In this document: positions 27,901 through 34,951 of the stretch, piece after piece
Layout: every line of letters starts with the position of its first letter
Numbering within the stretch: position 1 is the stretch's first letter
Source: Chitinophaga nivalis
GTDB lineage: Bacteria > Bacteroidota > Bacteroidia > Chitinophagales > Chitinophagaceae
Direction of reading: 5' to 3'
DNA length: 64,000 bases
Assembly: GCF_025989125.1 (NCBI RefSeq)
Contig: NZ_JAPDNR010000001.1
Coordinates: 8,482,087-8,546,086, forward strand
Made by a program: the position numbers and the translations under genes
Notes under the pieces: generated by a model
What the model was told of the DNA's origin: nothing
What the model saw: the letters and a program-made list of their open reading frames with translations, nothing else
The model's database searches: none

Positions 27901-28196
27901 ACCTGTGTTTCATAAATCTCCAGTTCGCGGGGTTGGTAACCAACAAAACCCACCAGTATTGTTTGAGGCAACGCGCCTTTGAACTGGAGTTTATAGTTCC
28001 CGTTTTCATCGGTAATTGTACCTCCACTACCGTTTTTGAAGCGGATGGTGGCGCCAATCAGCGGCTGATGTGTTTGCAGATCAATGATCTTTCCTTTCAG
28101 TAATACCTGTGCATACAAGCTATGGCTGACCAGTAGCAAAGGCAAAAGGCACAACAGCGTAATAATATTTCGTATATGTGTAAACGATAGATTCAT
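24921..28196 (-). CDS. SusC/RagA family TonB-linked outer-membrane receptor
   Basis: A 1091-residue receptor. After a signal peptide comes a carboxypeptidase-D regulatory-like domain (LKGKIIDLQTHQPLIGATI), then a plug domain with the RagA signatures VVVTAVGIKSTTRSLGYSV and FILDGVPVDNSV, and a 22-strand barrel ending in hydrophobic IVF. It imports substrate across the outer membrane using TonB energy. It is paired with SusD immediately downstream and follows a periplasmic-binding-like protein. ATG 28196 gives the signal peptide; the longer frame to 28244 does not. The operon is predicted to start at the palindrome-overlapping promoter near 29635. Confidence 0.92.
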   Translation of the reverse strand: MNLSFTHIRNIITLLCLLPLLLVSHSLYAQVLLKGKIIDLQTHQPLIGATIRFKNGSGGTITDENGNYKLQFKGALPQTILVGFVGYQPRELEIYETQVQAEIALRTRQLLSEVVVTAVGIKSTTRSLGYSVGEVKGQTLTDSREPNVVAALSGKVPGVQISNSGGSPGGSASVRIRGNSSLLGNNAPLFILDGVPVDNSVQDILGNITNALSLATPSNRAIDINSEDVASLTVLKGPAAAALYGIRAANGAVIISTKRGSQLTHDKWQVSYTGSITMDERNRRVQPRQQTFTNGLNGTYILPGLPGSDENWGALIDTLTYSNIPSRFDKNGQIVGKSHPASNGQPLNRYNNIDNFFVKGWTRDHNISAYGHTGNAGYYLSYGNLYQTGIIPTTDFYRQTVRLNVDYAVTDRLKITGGINYVQSGANNRALMGGFNTNVVRSLINSPANFDITNGHSDAWRQEDAYKLPPTTAKPWGDSRSYANGRGWDNPYWSLNMNPQKDQTNRFIGFAEASYELRSWLRATFRAGIDNYTDVRKGGFSRGSSGVATGTINDVNYGRRDINTDFILSAQRQLGKNIGLTVILGHNFYNSWRNQVNTRGDGLNVPGNFNIANAATSLTFNQTIRRKLVAGYGDIKLDYKQWLFLELTGRNEWTSTLPQGRNAFFYPSVGSSLVFTEALPLNWGVLNFGKVRATFAEVGNDADPYALQTYYNPTRLSGWIQSSISFPFNNQPGLSLGNQIGELSGVLGNPALKPERIQTWEVGTELHFFKNKTILDAVYYHNTSRDQIIPVSLPASTGALYDLRNAGVIVNRGIEASLQQEVIRRKYFEWNTTLFFAKNISNIAALAEGLNSVSLGGVWMEARAMVGQPYGVFYGLDVKRNEQGEVLIDDNPTAGGKANPNYGYPIVNTAFTRIGDPNPKFNAGWRNEFKLGNVQLSFLLDTRYGFDIFNAPRLQMVFNGVDLSTENRGSTTVFEGITASKGTPNTIPAILSQDWYRRTFDIPGLYVEKNLYWIKLKDINLTYRLPERWTRPAHIQKASLTLTGRNFLLATNYSGSDPDLGMRNGLSNFSGIDFWTTPNTRSYGAAVNIVF

Positions 28197-28311
28197 GGTA
28201 CTTGCGTTTTCAGGCGTAAAGGCATTGCCGTTACCGGCAGCCATAGGGGTTTACGCTAAGGCGCAGTTATTTTTTGTGGTTACAATACAATACGCTCCGT
28301 CGGGTTCCGGA

Positions 28312-29217
28312 TTATTTCTTCGTGTCTCTGGCCAATGATTGGTCTTGTCTGAGGAAGCCATAGGCATGCAATTGCTGCTGCCCTTGCTCCACCACATATT
28401 GTATCCAGGCTTTCGCCGCCGGTTTGTTTTTTTCCAGCTGCCGGTCATAGATGAAGGTGATGCCTTCTACCGGAATAGCTGACGGGGGAGCCGTTTCCAG
28501 CCGCTGGATGAGCACATCCAGGTTATCATAGAAATTTTCTTCCGCATCCAGTTTTCCGTTGTCATTCAGGTCCAGTGGAATGATGGCAATGTTGCTGACT
28601 GGTTTGCGGCTGCGCAGGTCGTATATAAAACCAGGATTATTAAAAGAGATAGCCTGGGGATCTTCCTGTACGGCATGCAGCAGATGCAGGTCATCTCCCA
28701 CTACACTTTTTCCTTTGATGGATTCAAAAGTGGCACCATAGAAGGAAGCAAATGTTACCGGTGCACAGGATTTTTCCAGCCTGTTGTATACCGTTACCGA
28801 TGCTGTGGCAGCCGTATTTTTCTTCGCTGTTTCCTGGTCTTCAAAATAGAGGGAACGCAGGGTTTTCACTTTCAGGGGCTGACCGGCATATACATTTTTA
28901 CTGTTGGCTACCGGCAGCAGCGCATACCTGGCCACCTCTATATAAACATCCTGCTGGCGGCGGTTTTCCGGGGTAATGCGCTGTGCGGTAATATGGATAT
29001 CGGCATGAGCGGCGGCGGCATCATGGGGGGCCACCAGCCGGATGGCGATACCCGGGTTGTCCTGCCGGAACAGGGTAATCCACTGCTGCACGAGGGGAAA
29101 CGTAAAACGTGTACCCGTCACCGTTATAGAGTCCTTGACAGTGGTTGTGGCCTGCAATCGGAGAACCGGAACAGCCAGCAGTATGGTAATGGTTATATAT
29201 CGGATGAATAATTTCAT
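28312..29217 (-). CDS. PstS-like substrate-binding protein with EF-hand-like loop
   Basis: A 301-residue exported protein of the PBP-like (phosphate-binding) family: a signal peptide, then DSITVTGTRFTFPLVQQW, which resembles the start of PstS, and later AISFNNPGFIYDLRS. No ABC permease or ATPase is next to it. Near residues 215-226 it carries DLNDNGKLDAEE, a full 12-position EF-hand calcium loop pattern. It is the first gene of the SusCD-sulfatase operon, so it may bind the oxyanion (sulfate or phosphate) or the organic ester handled there (inference). ATG 29217 gives a clean signal peptide. Confidence 0.8.
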   Translation of the reverse strand: MKLFIRYITITILLAVPVLRLQATTTVKDSITVTGTRFTFPLVQQWITLFRQDNPGIAIRLVAPHDAAAAHADIHITAQRITPENRRQQDVYIEVARYALLPVANSKNVYAGQPLKVKTLRSLYFEDQETAKKNTAATASVTVYNRLEKSCAPVTFASFYGATFESIKGKSVVGDDLHLLHAVQEDPQAISFNNPGFIYDLRSRKPVSNIAIIPLDLNDNGKLDAEENFYDNLDVLIQRLETAPPSAIPVEGITFIYDRQLEKNKPAAKAWIQYVVEQGQQQLHAYGFLRQDQSLARDTKK

Positions 29218-29636
29218 GATTAGATTTTTGGCAGAGGAAAGCAAAAAAAGAGTTTTCGGGGATGCCAGGAGGATGCGGGTAGGTACGATACTGAAAAATT
29301 TACCACCAATAAATTTGCAGCATACCATCCCCGCAAGCCATACCAGGCATTCTATTTACAGCTTACAGAACGCAAGATCTTTCATTAACAGCAGCAGCTA
29401 CAACAGTAGTGCACTGTATATATGTAACGGGAACAGGTAGTTTTCACCACTGAATGTTGCGTGTGGGAACGCATTCCACATATTGGAGTGTGCCGTTTCA
29501 TAGTGTATTTTATTTACACAATTTTTGAATGTTGGCAGCAGCACCTTGCTGGTGGTTCAAAGGATGCCGGGAGCTTTTGCCATATACTCCCTTGGTGGTG
29601 GTAAACGTTATTAGTCTACTGATTTGGTAGACAAAT
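29218..29636 (-). promoter_or_regulatory. Long structured leader and promoter of the binding protein/SusCD/sulfatase operon
   Basis: About 390 bases separate the probable promoter from the first start codon. Nearest the promoter, GGGAG...CTCCC and CAGC/GCTG hairpins are possible at 29530-29595, and a further small hairpin lies at 29462-29480 (TGTGG.AA with TTCCACA). A minus-strand frame ending with TAA at 29510-29512 reads GKSSRHPLNHQQGAAANIQK and LCK, but has no ATG start. The leader may hold a regulatory RNA or leader peptide. Confidence 0.45.
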
Positions 29637-29639
29637 ATA
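29610..29639 (-). promoter_or_regulatory. 27-bp palindromic operator overlapping a TAnnTTTG promoter element
   Basis: The palindrome core is GTCTAC (29614-29619), 7 bases, GTAGAC (29627-29632), extended by ATTA and AAAT at the ends. On the minus strand TATATTTG (29632-29639) is a perfect Bacteroidota -7 element whose end overlaps the palindrome, so a bound repressor would cover the transcription start. A very similar site lies at 39714-39740. Confidence 0.65.
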
Positions 29640-29757
29640 CATCGACTTTTAATAATTCCAAACAATTACTAAAAAAAAATTTAATCTTTCCGAAGCGCCA
29701 CTGCGAAAGCTTAACGTAAAAGCTATTCCTTTCCGCGTGAAGCTTATTCATATTGCT

Positions 29758-29765
29758 TATTTTTG
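29758..29765 (+). promoter_or_regulatory. TAnnTTTG promoter element directly before yitT-like start
   Basis: TATTTTTG lies 4 bases before the ATG at 29770, so the transcript would be leaderless or nearly so. No clear -33 element was seen. Confidence 0.5.
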
Positions 29766-29769
29766 CGCC

Positions 29770-30600
29770 ATGAAAGAGCATGTGAAAAATATATTACTCA
29801 TCATTGTTGGCGCACTAATCTTTGCCGTGGGTATCAACTACCTGGCTATTCCCAACAAATTATCTGAAGGCGGGGTGATTGGTATCACCATTGTGACCTA
29901 TTACTACTGGGGCTGGTCGCCGGGCATCACGAACCTTATTATTAATGCGATCCTGATTGTGACCGGTTATAAATTGCTGGACAAAAGGGGGATGTTCTAT
30001 ACCGTTCTGGGCATTATCTTTTGTTCCCTGTTTCTATACCTCACGGAACATACGTTAGTACCTATCACCAATAACCCTTTACTGGCTGCTATTTTTGCCG
30101 GTCTGCTGGTAGGTATTGGCATTGGACTGGTATTTCTTTCCGGCGGTACAACGGGCGGTTCGGCTATTGTAGCCCGGCTGTTCAACAAATACTTCGGCTG
30201 GAGCCTGGGGAATGCCATGCTCATTTTTGATATTGTGGTGATTGCTGCCTCTTCTTTTATTATAGGTATAGAGAAAACCATGTATACCTTTATTGCGGTT
30301 TACATCGGCGCCAGAACGGTTGACTATATCGTAGATGGTCTGAATACCAAAAGAGCCATTACTATTATCTCTGCACATACCAGCGACATTGCCGCCAAAA
30401 TTACCGGCGACATGAAACGCGGTGCTACCGTATTACATGGACATGGCGCCTATACCGGCACCCGGAAAGAAGTATTGTATGTTGTGATCGGCAAACAGGA
30501 ATTAATGCGCTTAAAATCACTGGTCCAGGAAGCAGATCCCGAAGCTTTCGTAGTGATCCACGAAGTACATGAAGTACTGGGCAGAGGCTTCTCCAAATAA
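29770..30600 (+). CDS. YitT family membrane protein (DUF161/DUF2179)
   Basis: A 276-residue inner-membrane protein. Five hydrophobic segments fill the first 190 residues; the family motif LSGGTTGGSAIVARLFN lies near residue 125. The last 80 residues form the soluble DUF2179 domain (KRGATVLHGHGAYTGTRKEV). Members are widespread and predicted to be transporters, but the substrate is not established. The first ATG of the longer frame is at 29737; ATG 29770 fits the family and the -7 element just before it. It appears monocistronic. Confidence 0.88.
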   Translation: MKEHVKNILLIIVGALIFAVGINYLAIPNKLSEGGVIGITIVTYYYWGWSPGITNLIINAILIVTGYKLLDKRGMFYTVLGIIFCSLFLYLTEHTLVPITNNPLLAAIFAGLLVGIGIGLVFLSGGTTGGSAIVARLFNKYFGWSLGNAMLIFDIVVIAASSFIIGIEKTMYTFIAVYIGARTVDYIVDGLNTKRAITIISAHTSDIAAKITGDMKRGATVLHGHGAYTGTRKEVLYVVIGKQELMRLKSLVQEADPEAFVVIHEVHEVLGRGFSK

Positions 30601-30711
30601 CCCTTTCTGAAAAAGGTATTTGGATTTTGCAATATAGATGTTTATATTGTAGACAACTCAAACGCCAATTTTCATTCCTTACCATCTTTATCAACCAATA
30701 ATCTAAGGGAA

Positions 30712-31836
30712 ATGACACAAAGCTCCCAACGTTTTCTGCCGCTGGACGTATTCCGGGGGATGACTGTTTGTTTCATGATCATTGTAAACACGGGCGGCAC
30801 GGGTGGCACTTACTGGCCGCTGGACCACGCAGCATGGCATGGCTGGACACCCACCGACCTGGTATTCCCCTCCTTTCTTTTTGCCGTCGGCAATGCCATG
30901 AGCTTCAGCATGAAGAAATATGCACAACAGGGTAATGCTGCCGCACTGACCAAAATTTTTAAACGTACCCTGATTATCTTTTTACTGGGCTACCTGATGT
31001 ATTGGTTTCCATTTGTTGCGCATTCGGAAACTGGTGGCCTTTCTTTTAAGCCTTTCAGCCATACCCGTATACCGGGAGTCTTGCAGCGTATTGCACTCTG
31101 TTATTGCATTGCGTCGCTGCTGATCCGCTACCTGTCTACCAAATGGGTGGCAGCTGTGAGCGCCTTATTCCTGCTGGGTTACTGGGCCATTCTCTGGTAT
31201 GCCGGTACGCCTGGCGATCAATATGGTATTCATGGTAATGCTGGTCTCGCCCTTGATAAATTGCTCCTGGGAGACAATCACCTGTATCGTGGCGAAGGTT
31301 TTCCCTTTGACCCGGAAGGCATACTAAGCACTTTCCCTGCCGTTGTAAACGTGGTAGCTGGTTATTACGCCGGACTGTTCATTCAGCAGCAAGGACGTAA
31401 AACAGCGGGCCTGCAACGCCTCCTCCTGGCCGGCGTAGTGCTGATAGTACTCGCCTATGCATGGAATACTGTTTTCCCGATCAATAAAAAACTGTGGACC
31501 AGCTCCTATGTGCTGCTGACAGTAGGCATCGATTTGCTGTTACTGGCATTGCTCATCCTGGTTATAGATGTTGCCGGCATCACCAAAGGAACGGGTTTTT
31601 TCACCATATTTGGCAAAAATCCCCTGTTTCTTTATCTCCTGTCAGAAGTACTGGCCATCCTGTTTTATTTTATACAGGTACACGGTGATTCGCTGTATCA
31701 ATGGATCAACGATACTATTTTCCAGCCACTGTCGCCCGGAAAACTGGGGTCTCTCCTCTTCTCCCTGGCCTTTATGCTCCTTTGCTGGACAGTAGGTCTG
31801 GTGCTGGACAGGAAAAAAATATACGTCCGGGTATAG
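30712..31836 (+). CDS. NagX/HGSNAT-like membrane acyltransferase (DUF5009)
   Basis: A 374-residue protein with about ten membrane segments. The start RFLPLDVFRGMTVCFMIIVN and the stretch HAAWHGWTPTDLVFPSFLF are characteristic of the heparan-alpha-glucosaminide N-acetyltransferase/NagX family; the His in the second motif is thought to carry the acetyl group in the human enzyme. Bacterial relatives are often linked to amino-sugar use, which would suit an organism with a GH20 enzyme. The substrate here is unproven. A hairpin follows the gene. Confidence 0.87.
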   Translation: MTQSSQRFLPLDVFRGMTVCFMIIVNTGGTGGTYWPLDHAAWHGWTPTDLVFPSFLFAVGNAMSFSMKKYAQQGNAAALTKIFKRTLIIFLLGYLMYWFPFVAHSETGGLSFKPFSHTRIPGVLQRIALCYCIASLLIRYLSTKWVAAVSALFLLGYWAILWYAGTPGDQYGIHGNAGLALDKLLLGDNHLYRGEGFPFDPEGILSTFPAVVNVVAGYYAGLFIQQQGRKTAGLQRLLLAGVVLIVLAYAWNTVFPINKKLWTSSYVLLTVGIDLLLLALLILVIDVAGITKGTGFFTIFGKNPLFLYLLSEVLAILFYFIQVHGDSLYQWINDTIFQPLSPGKLGSLLFSLAFMLLCWTVGLVLDRKKIYVRV

Positions 31837-31869
31837 TATTCCCGCACCTTCATCTGTGATTAAAATAGG

Positions 31870-31900
31870 ACAAAGTCCGGGCAGGTTGTCCGGACTTTGT
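31870..31900. terminator. Hairpin after the NagX-like gene
   Basis: ACAAAGTCCGG (31870-31880) and CCGGACTTTGT (31890-31900) form a perfect 11-bp stem with a 9-base loop. There is no strong T-run on the plus side. Confidence 0.6.
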
Positions 31901-31986
31901 TGTGGATAGACCGTGCAGAAAATTAACAGGCATTCCCCAACGACGTAAGTACAATTCCTTAAATTGTAACGACAAAAAAGATCACT

Positions 31987-32772
31987 ATGGACCTATCATT
32001 GAAAGGAAAAACAGCCCTGGTGTGTGGCAGCTCACAGGGAATTGGCCTGGCTATCGCAATTGAACTGGCTTTATTAGGGGCCGATTGTATCTTACTTGCC
32101 CGGAATGCAGACCGGCTGAAAGCCGCTGTAGCGCAGTTAAGTACGGCTACCGGGCAACAACACCGTTTTGAAGTGGCCGATTTTTCAGATGCGGCCCGTG
32201 TAGGGGAAATTGCCACACAAATAGCCGCTTCCACTCCTGTTCATATTCTGATCAACAATACCGGCGGTCCGGCGGCAGGTCCTATCCTGGAGGCCTCCAC
32301 CGCTGCTTTTACCGCGGCCTTCTCCCAGCACCTGCTATGTAATCAGCTGCTGGCACAGGCGCTCATCCCTGGCATGATACAAACCGGCTATGGCCGGATT
32401 ATCAATATTCTGTCTACCTCTGTAAAAGCTCCCCTGAAAAATCTGGGCGTATCCAATACCACCCGCTGGGCCGTAGCTGCCTGGTCTAAAACCCTGGCTA
32501 CTGAACTGGCGCCACATGGCATTACGGTGAATAACGTGTTACCCGGATCTACTGCTACGGCAAGATTGGAAAGCCTGTTTAACAGCAGCGCAGCCGCACG
32601 GAATGTGAGTCCGGCGGAAGTAGAAAAAGAATGGTTGCAGGATATTCCGATGAAACGCTTCGGAGAAGCACGTGAAATTGCAGCCCTGGCGGCATTTCTG
32701 GCCAGTCCGGCTGCTGCTTATATTACCGGCACCAGCACCGCTGTAGACGGTGGCAAAACGCCCGTCATGTAA
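31987..32772 (+). CDS. SDR family oxidoreductase, atypical active site
   Basis: A 261-residue short-chain dehydrogenase. The cofactor motif is GSSQGIGLAIA near residue 13, and NNTGGP near residue 92 replaces the usual NNAG. The segment that normally carries the catalytic YxxxK reads VSNTTRWAVAAWSKTLA; by alignment the Tyr and Lys positions are Ser and Arg. That pattern occurs in a known divergent SDR branch. The C-terminus has the common GTSTAVDGG. The reaction cannot be predicted. It is apparently a single-gene unit. Confidence 0.87.
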   Translation: MDLSLKGKTALVCGSSQGIGLAIAIELALLGADCILLARNADRLKAAVAQLSTATGQQHRFEVADFSDAARVGEIATQIAASTPVHILINNTGGPAAGPILEASTAAFTAAFSQHLLCNQLLAQALIPGMIQTGYGRIINILSTSVKAPLKNLGVSNTTRWAVAAWSKTLATELAPHGITVNNVLPGSTATARLESLFNSSAAARNVSPAEVEKEWLQDIPMKRFGEAREIAALAAFLASPAAAYITGTSTAVDGGKTPVM

Positions 32773-32864
32773 ATAAAGGTTCCCGGCGCCTTATTGACTG
32801 CAATAAGGCGCCGGCGATCATAACAACGTATAGGCCAGCCCGTTCTTAGCTGGTGTATGTATCC

Positions 32865-33491
32865 TCAGCAGGGAATAAAATTGACAATACGTACCAGTTT
32901 CCCTCCTTCAAAAAATAAACGCACAGCACTATCACTTCTCAGATCATCTGAATCCCGCAGGGTAATCATTTGTGCGCTGCCTTCATTTTCCGCCTGTTTT
33001 ACGGCCTGCGGATATATCTTCCGGATCTCTTCCCAGGTTGTTTCACTGGTAAAAGTTCTTTTATCACAGGTAATAAAACTACCCGGCGTCAGCACAAACT
33101 CTTCGCATGCCAGAGAATCTTTATGCCACTCGAAACAGGAACCGTTCTTATAAAAATAACGGAACTCTTCTTCAAACTGGGTAGCACACAGGTGGTCAAA
33201 ATCAGGCGTCACCACGCTATCCGGCTCTCCGATAGCTTTCAGGAACCGCTGCCGGTTGGTAAACAACGGTACTTTATTATTCATCAGCGCCTGTGCAAAA
33301 TGAAAGACTTCGATCTTTTCCCAGGAGACATCATGTTGTGGTTCCTGTACAGAATCTTCTTCCGGTATCAACGGTTTTACATTTTCTGAGGGGGCTGCAA
33401 CGGCCACGTTATCCCTTTCATCCGACGATACGCTGTTATCGTGACAGGCAGTGAGGGCTGCCATGCCTAACAATAGTAATATCCTTTGCAT
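32865..33491 (-). CDS. Lipoprotein of unknown function
   Basis: A 208-residue predicted lipoprotein: the signal peptide ends in LTAC with Cys16, followed by a Ser/Asp/Glu-rich linker. The rest contains four more Cys and a region RSDSAVRLFFEGGKLVRIVNFI at the end, which looks like a small beta-sheet domain. No family is recognised. It is divergent from the GH105 gene. Confidence 0.7.
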   Translation of the reverse strand: MQRILLLLGMAALTACHDNSVSSDERDNVAVAAPSENVKPLIPEEDSVQEPQHDVSWEKIEVFHFAQALMNNKVPLFTNRQRFLKAIGEPDSVVTPDFDHLCATQFEEEFRYFYKNGSCFEWHKDSLACEEFVLTPGSFITCDKRTFTSETTWEEIRKIYPQAVKQAENEGSAQMITLRDSDDLRSDSAVRLFFEGGKLVRIVNFIPC

Positions 33492-33613
33492 AGTTATTTT
33501 GCTGTTACCTGTAGCAGGTAAGTAATGAAATAAGGCTCCACTAAGTTAAAAAGTTTCCTTTTTAATTATATACATAGTTAAAATATTTTATATAAATAGC
33601 CAAGTAAATTTTT

Positions 33614-33629
33614 ATGCAATCGTTTGCAT
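33614..33629 (+). promoter_or_regulatory. LacI-type operator upstream of the GH105 gene
   Basis: ATGCAATCGTTTGCAT is a near-perfect 16-bp palindrome with a central CG, the typical shape of LacI-family operators. It lies 48 bases before the GH105 start, in an AT-rich promoter region. Confidence 0.45.
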
Positions 33630-33676
33630 CAAATGAAAAAACAGGGTATATTGTTATATAAATCCACGGTTACTAT

Positions 33677-34906
33677 ATGAAAAAACTCACCTCACTATGC
33701 CTGGGCCTTACCCTTGCCGCCGGCGCCATAGCACAGCCAGCGCCCGACGATGCCGCCATCGTGAAAAAAGTAGCGGATTATGTGATCGCCCACACGGCGT
33801 TTACGTTTACAGGAGATAACCAGCAAACCTACCGTAAAAGCACCGACATCCCGGACAATGTGCAGGCCCGCATATCGGATCAACTCAGCAGCTGGCATTA
33901 TCCCAACGGAGTACTGAACATCGCCATGACAGACCTGGGCCGCTATCTGAATGAAGCGAAGTACAGCCAGTTTGCCCAACAACATATTGCCTTTGCCTTC
34001 GACAATTACCAGGTATTTGAAGCACGCAGTAAAAAGGGGATCAAATACAAAGGCTTTCCTTTTAATCAACTGATCCACACCCGGGTACTCGACGACTGCG
34101 GTGCAATGGGCGCCAGCGTGATCGATGTATACCAAACCGTTCAACGCCCGGTGTATAAAACCTATATCGATAAAGTGATCCGCCACATCAGCCAGGTACA
34201 GGAACGCCTGCCGGATGGCACCCTATGCCGGCCGAATCCTTTCCGGTGGACCATTTGGGGAGATGATCTCTATATGAGCATTCCCTTTCTTGCACGTGCC
34301 GGCAAGCTGACGGGCAACACCGCCCTCTTCGACGATGCCGTTGCGCAGGTACATCATTTTACCAAATACCTGTGGGATGAAAAAGCCGGCTTGTATGCCC
34401 ACTATTATTATGAAGACCTGAAAAGACAGGGGCCAGCCCACTGGGGCCGCGCCAATGGCTGGATCATGATGGCCAAGGTACAACTGCTGAATAACCTGCC
34501 GGATAATCATCCCGGTAAAAAAGAAATCATCGCCGAACTAACCCGGCAAATCCTGGGTGTAGCTCCCTATCAATCTGCCAGCGGCCTGTTTCACCAGGTA
34601 CTCGACCGCACCGACTCCTATACGGAAACCTCCTGCACGGCCATGTTTGTATACGCCATTGCCCGCGCTGTCAACGAAGGCTGGCTCGATAAACGTTATA
34701 TCACGATTGCGGAAAGAGGCTGGGATGGTATTGTAAAAGAAAAAATACAGGCAGACGGGCAATTAAAAGATGTATGTATTGGCACCAACATCTCTGCAGA
34801 TATTGCCTTTTATTATAACCGTCCTACGGAGCTGAACGATTTTCATGGATTGGGACCGGTCATTGAAGCCGGTATAGAAATCATGCGATACCGGAAAAAA
34901 TCCTAA
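33677..34906 (+). CDS. Glycoside hydrolase family 88/105 (unsaturated uronyl hydrolase)
   Basis: A 409-residue exported enzyme with an (alpha/alpha)6 fold. A signal peptide ends about AAGAIAQ. Family marks are the Asp pair in WGDDLYMSIPFLAR near residue 195, HWGRANGWIMMAK near residue 255, SYTETSCTAMFVYA near residue 315, and DFHGLGPVIEAG near the C-terminus. GH105 enzymes hydrate the unsaturated uronic acid left by polysaccharide lyases, chiefly from rhamnogalacturonan or ulvan, and so release it. No lyase is nearby. It converges on the second SusD gene with a shared terminator. The LacI-like site suggests sugar control. Confidence 0.9.
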   Translation: MKKLTSLCLGLTLAAGAIAQPAPDDAAIVKKVADYVIAHTAFTFTGDNQQTYRKSTDIPDNVQARISDQLSSWHYPNGVLNIAMTDLGRYLNEAKYSQFAQQHIAFAFDNYQVFEARSKKGIKYKGFPFNQLIHTRVLDDCGAMGASVIDVYQTVQRPVYKTYIDKVIRHISQVQERLPDGTLCRPNPFRWTIWGDDLYMSIPFLARAGKLTGNTALFDDAVAQVHHFTKYLWDEKAGLYAHYYYEDLKRQGPAHWGRANGWIMMAKVQLLNNLPDNHPGKKEIIAELTRQILGVAPYQSASGLFHQVLDRTDSYTETSCTAMFVYAIARAVNEGWLDKRYITIAERGWDGIVKEKIQADGQLKDVCIGTNISADIAFYYNRPTELNDFHGLGPVIEAGIEIMRYRKKS

Positions 34907-34909
34907 ACA

Positions 34910-34943
34910 AATATCCTTACCGGGCAATCCCGGTAAGGATATT
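34910..34943. terminator. Bidirectional terminator between GH105 and susD
   Basis: A perfect 15-bp stem (34910-34924 with 34929-34943, arm AATATCCTTACCGGG) with loop CAAT lies between two convergent stops. Confidence 0.8.
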
Positions 34944-34951
34944 AACCATTA

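Noticed and set aside
29530..29600. SAM-type riboswitch in the SusC operon leader
   Set aside because: Only short matches to CCGGCAWCC and AAGGTGCT; the rest of the S-box fold is not visible.
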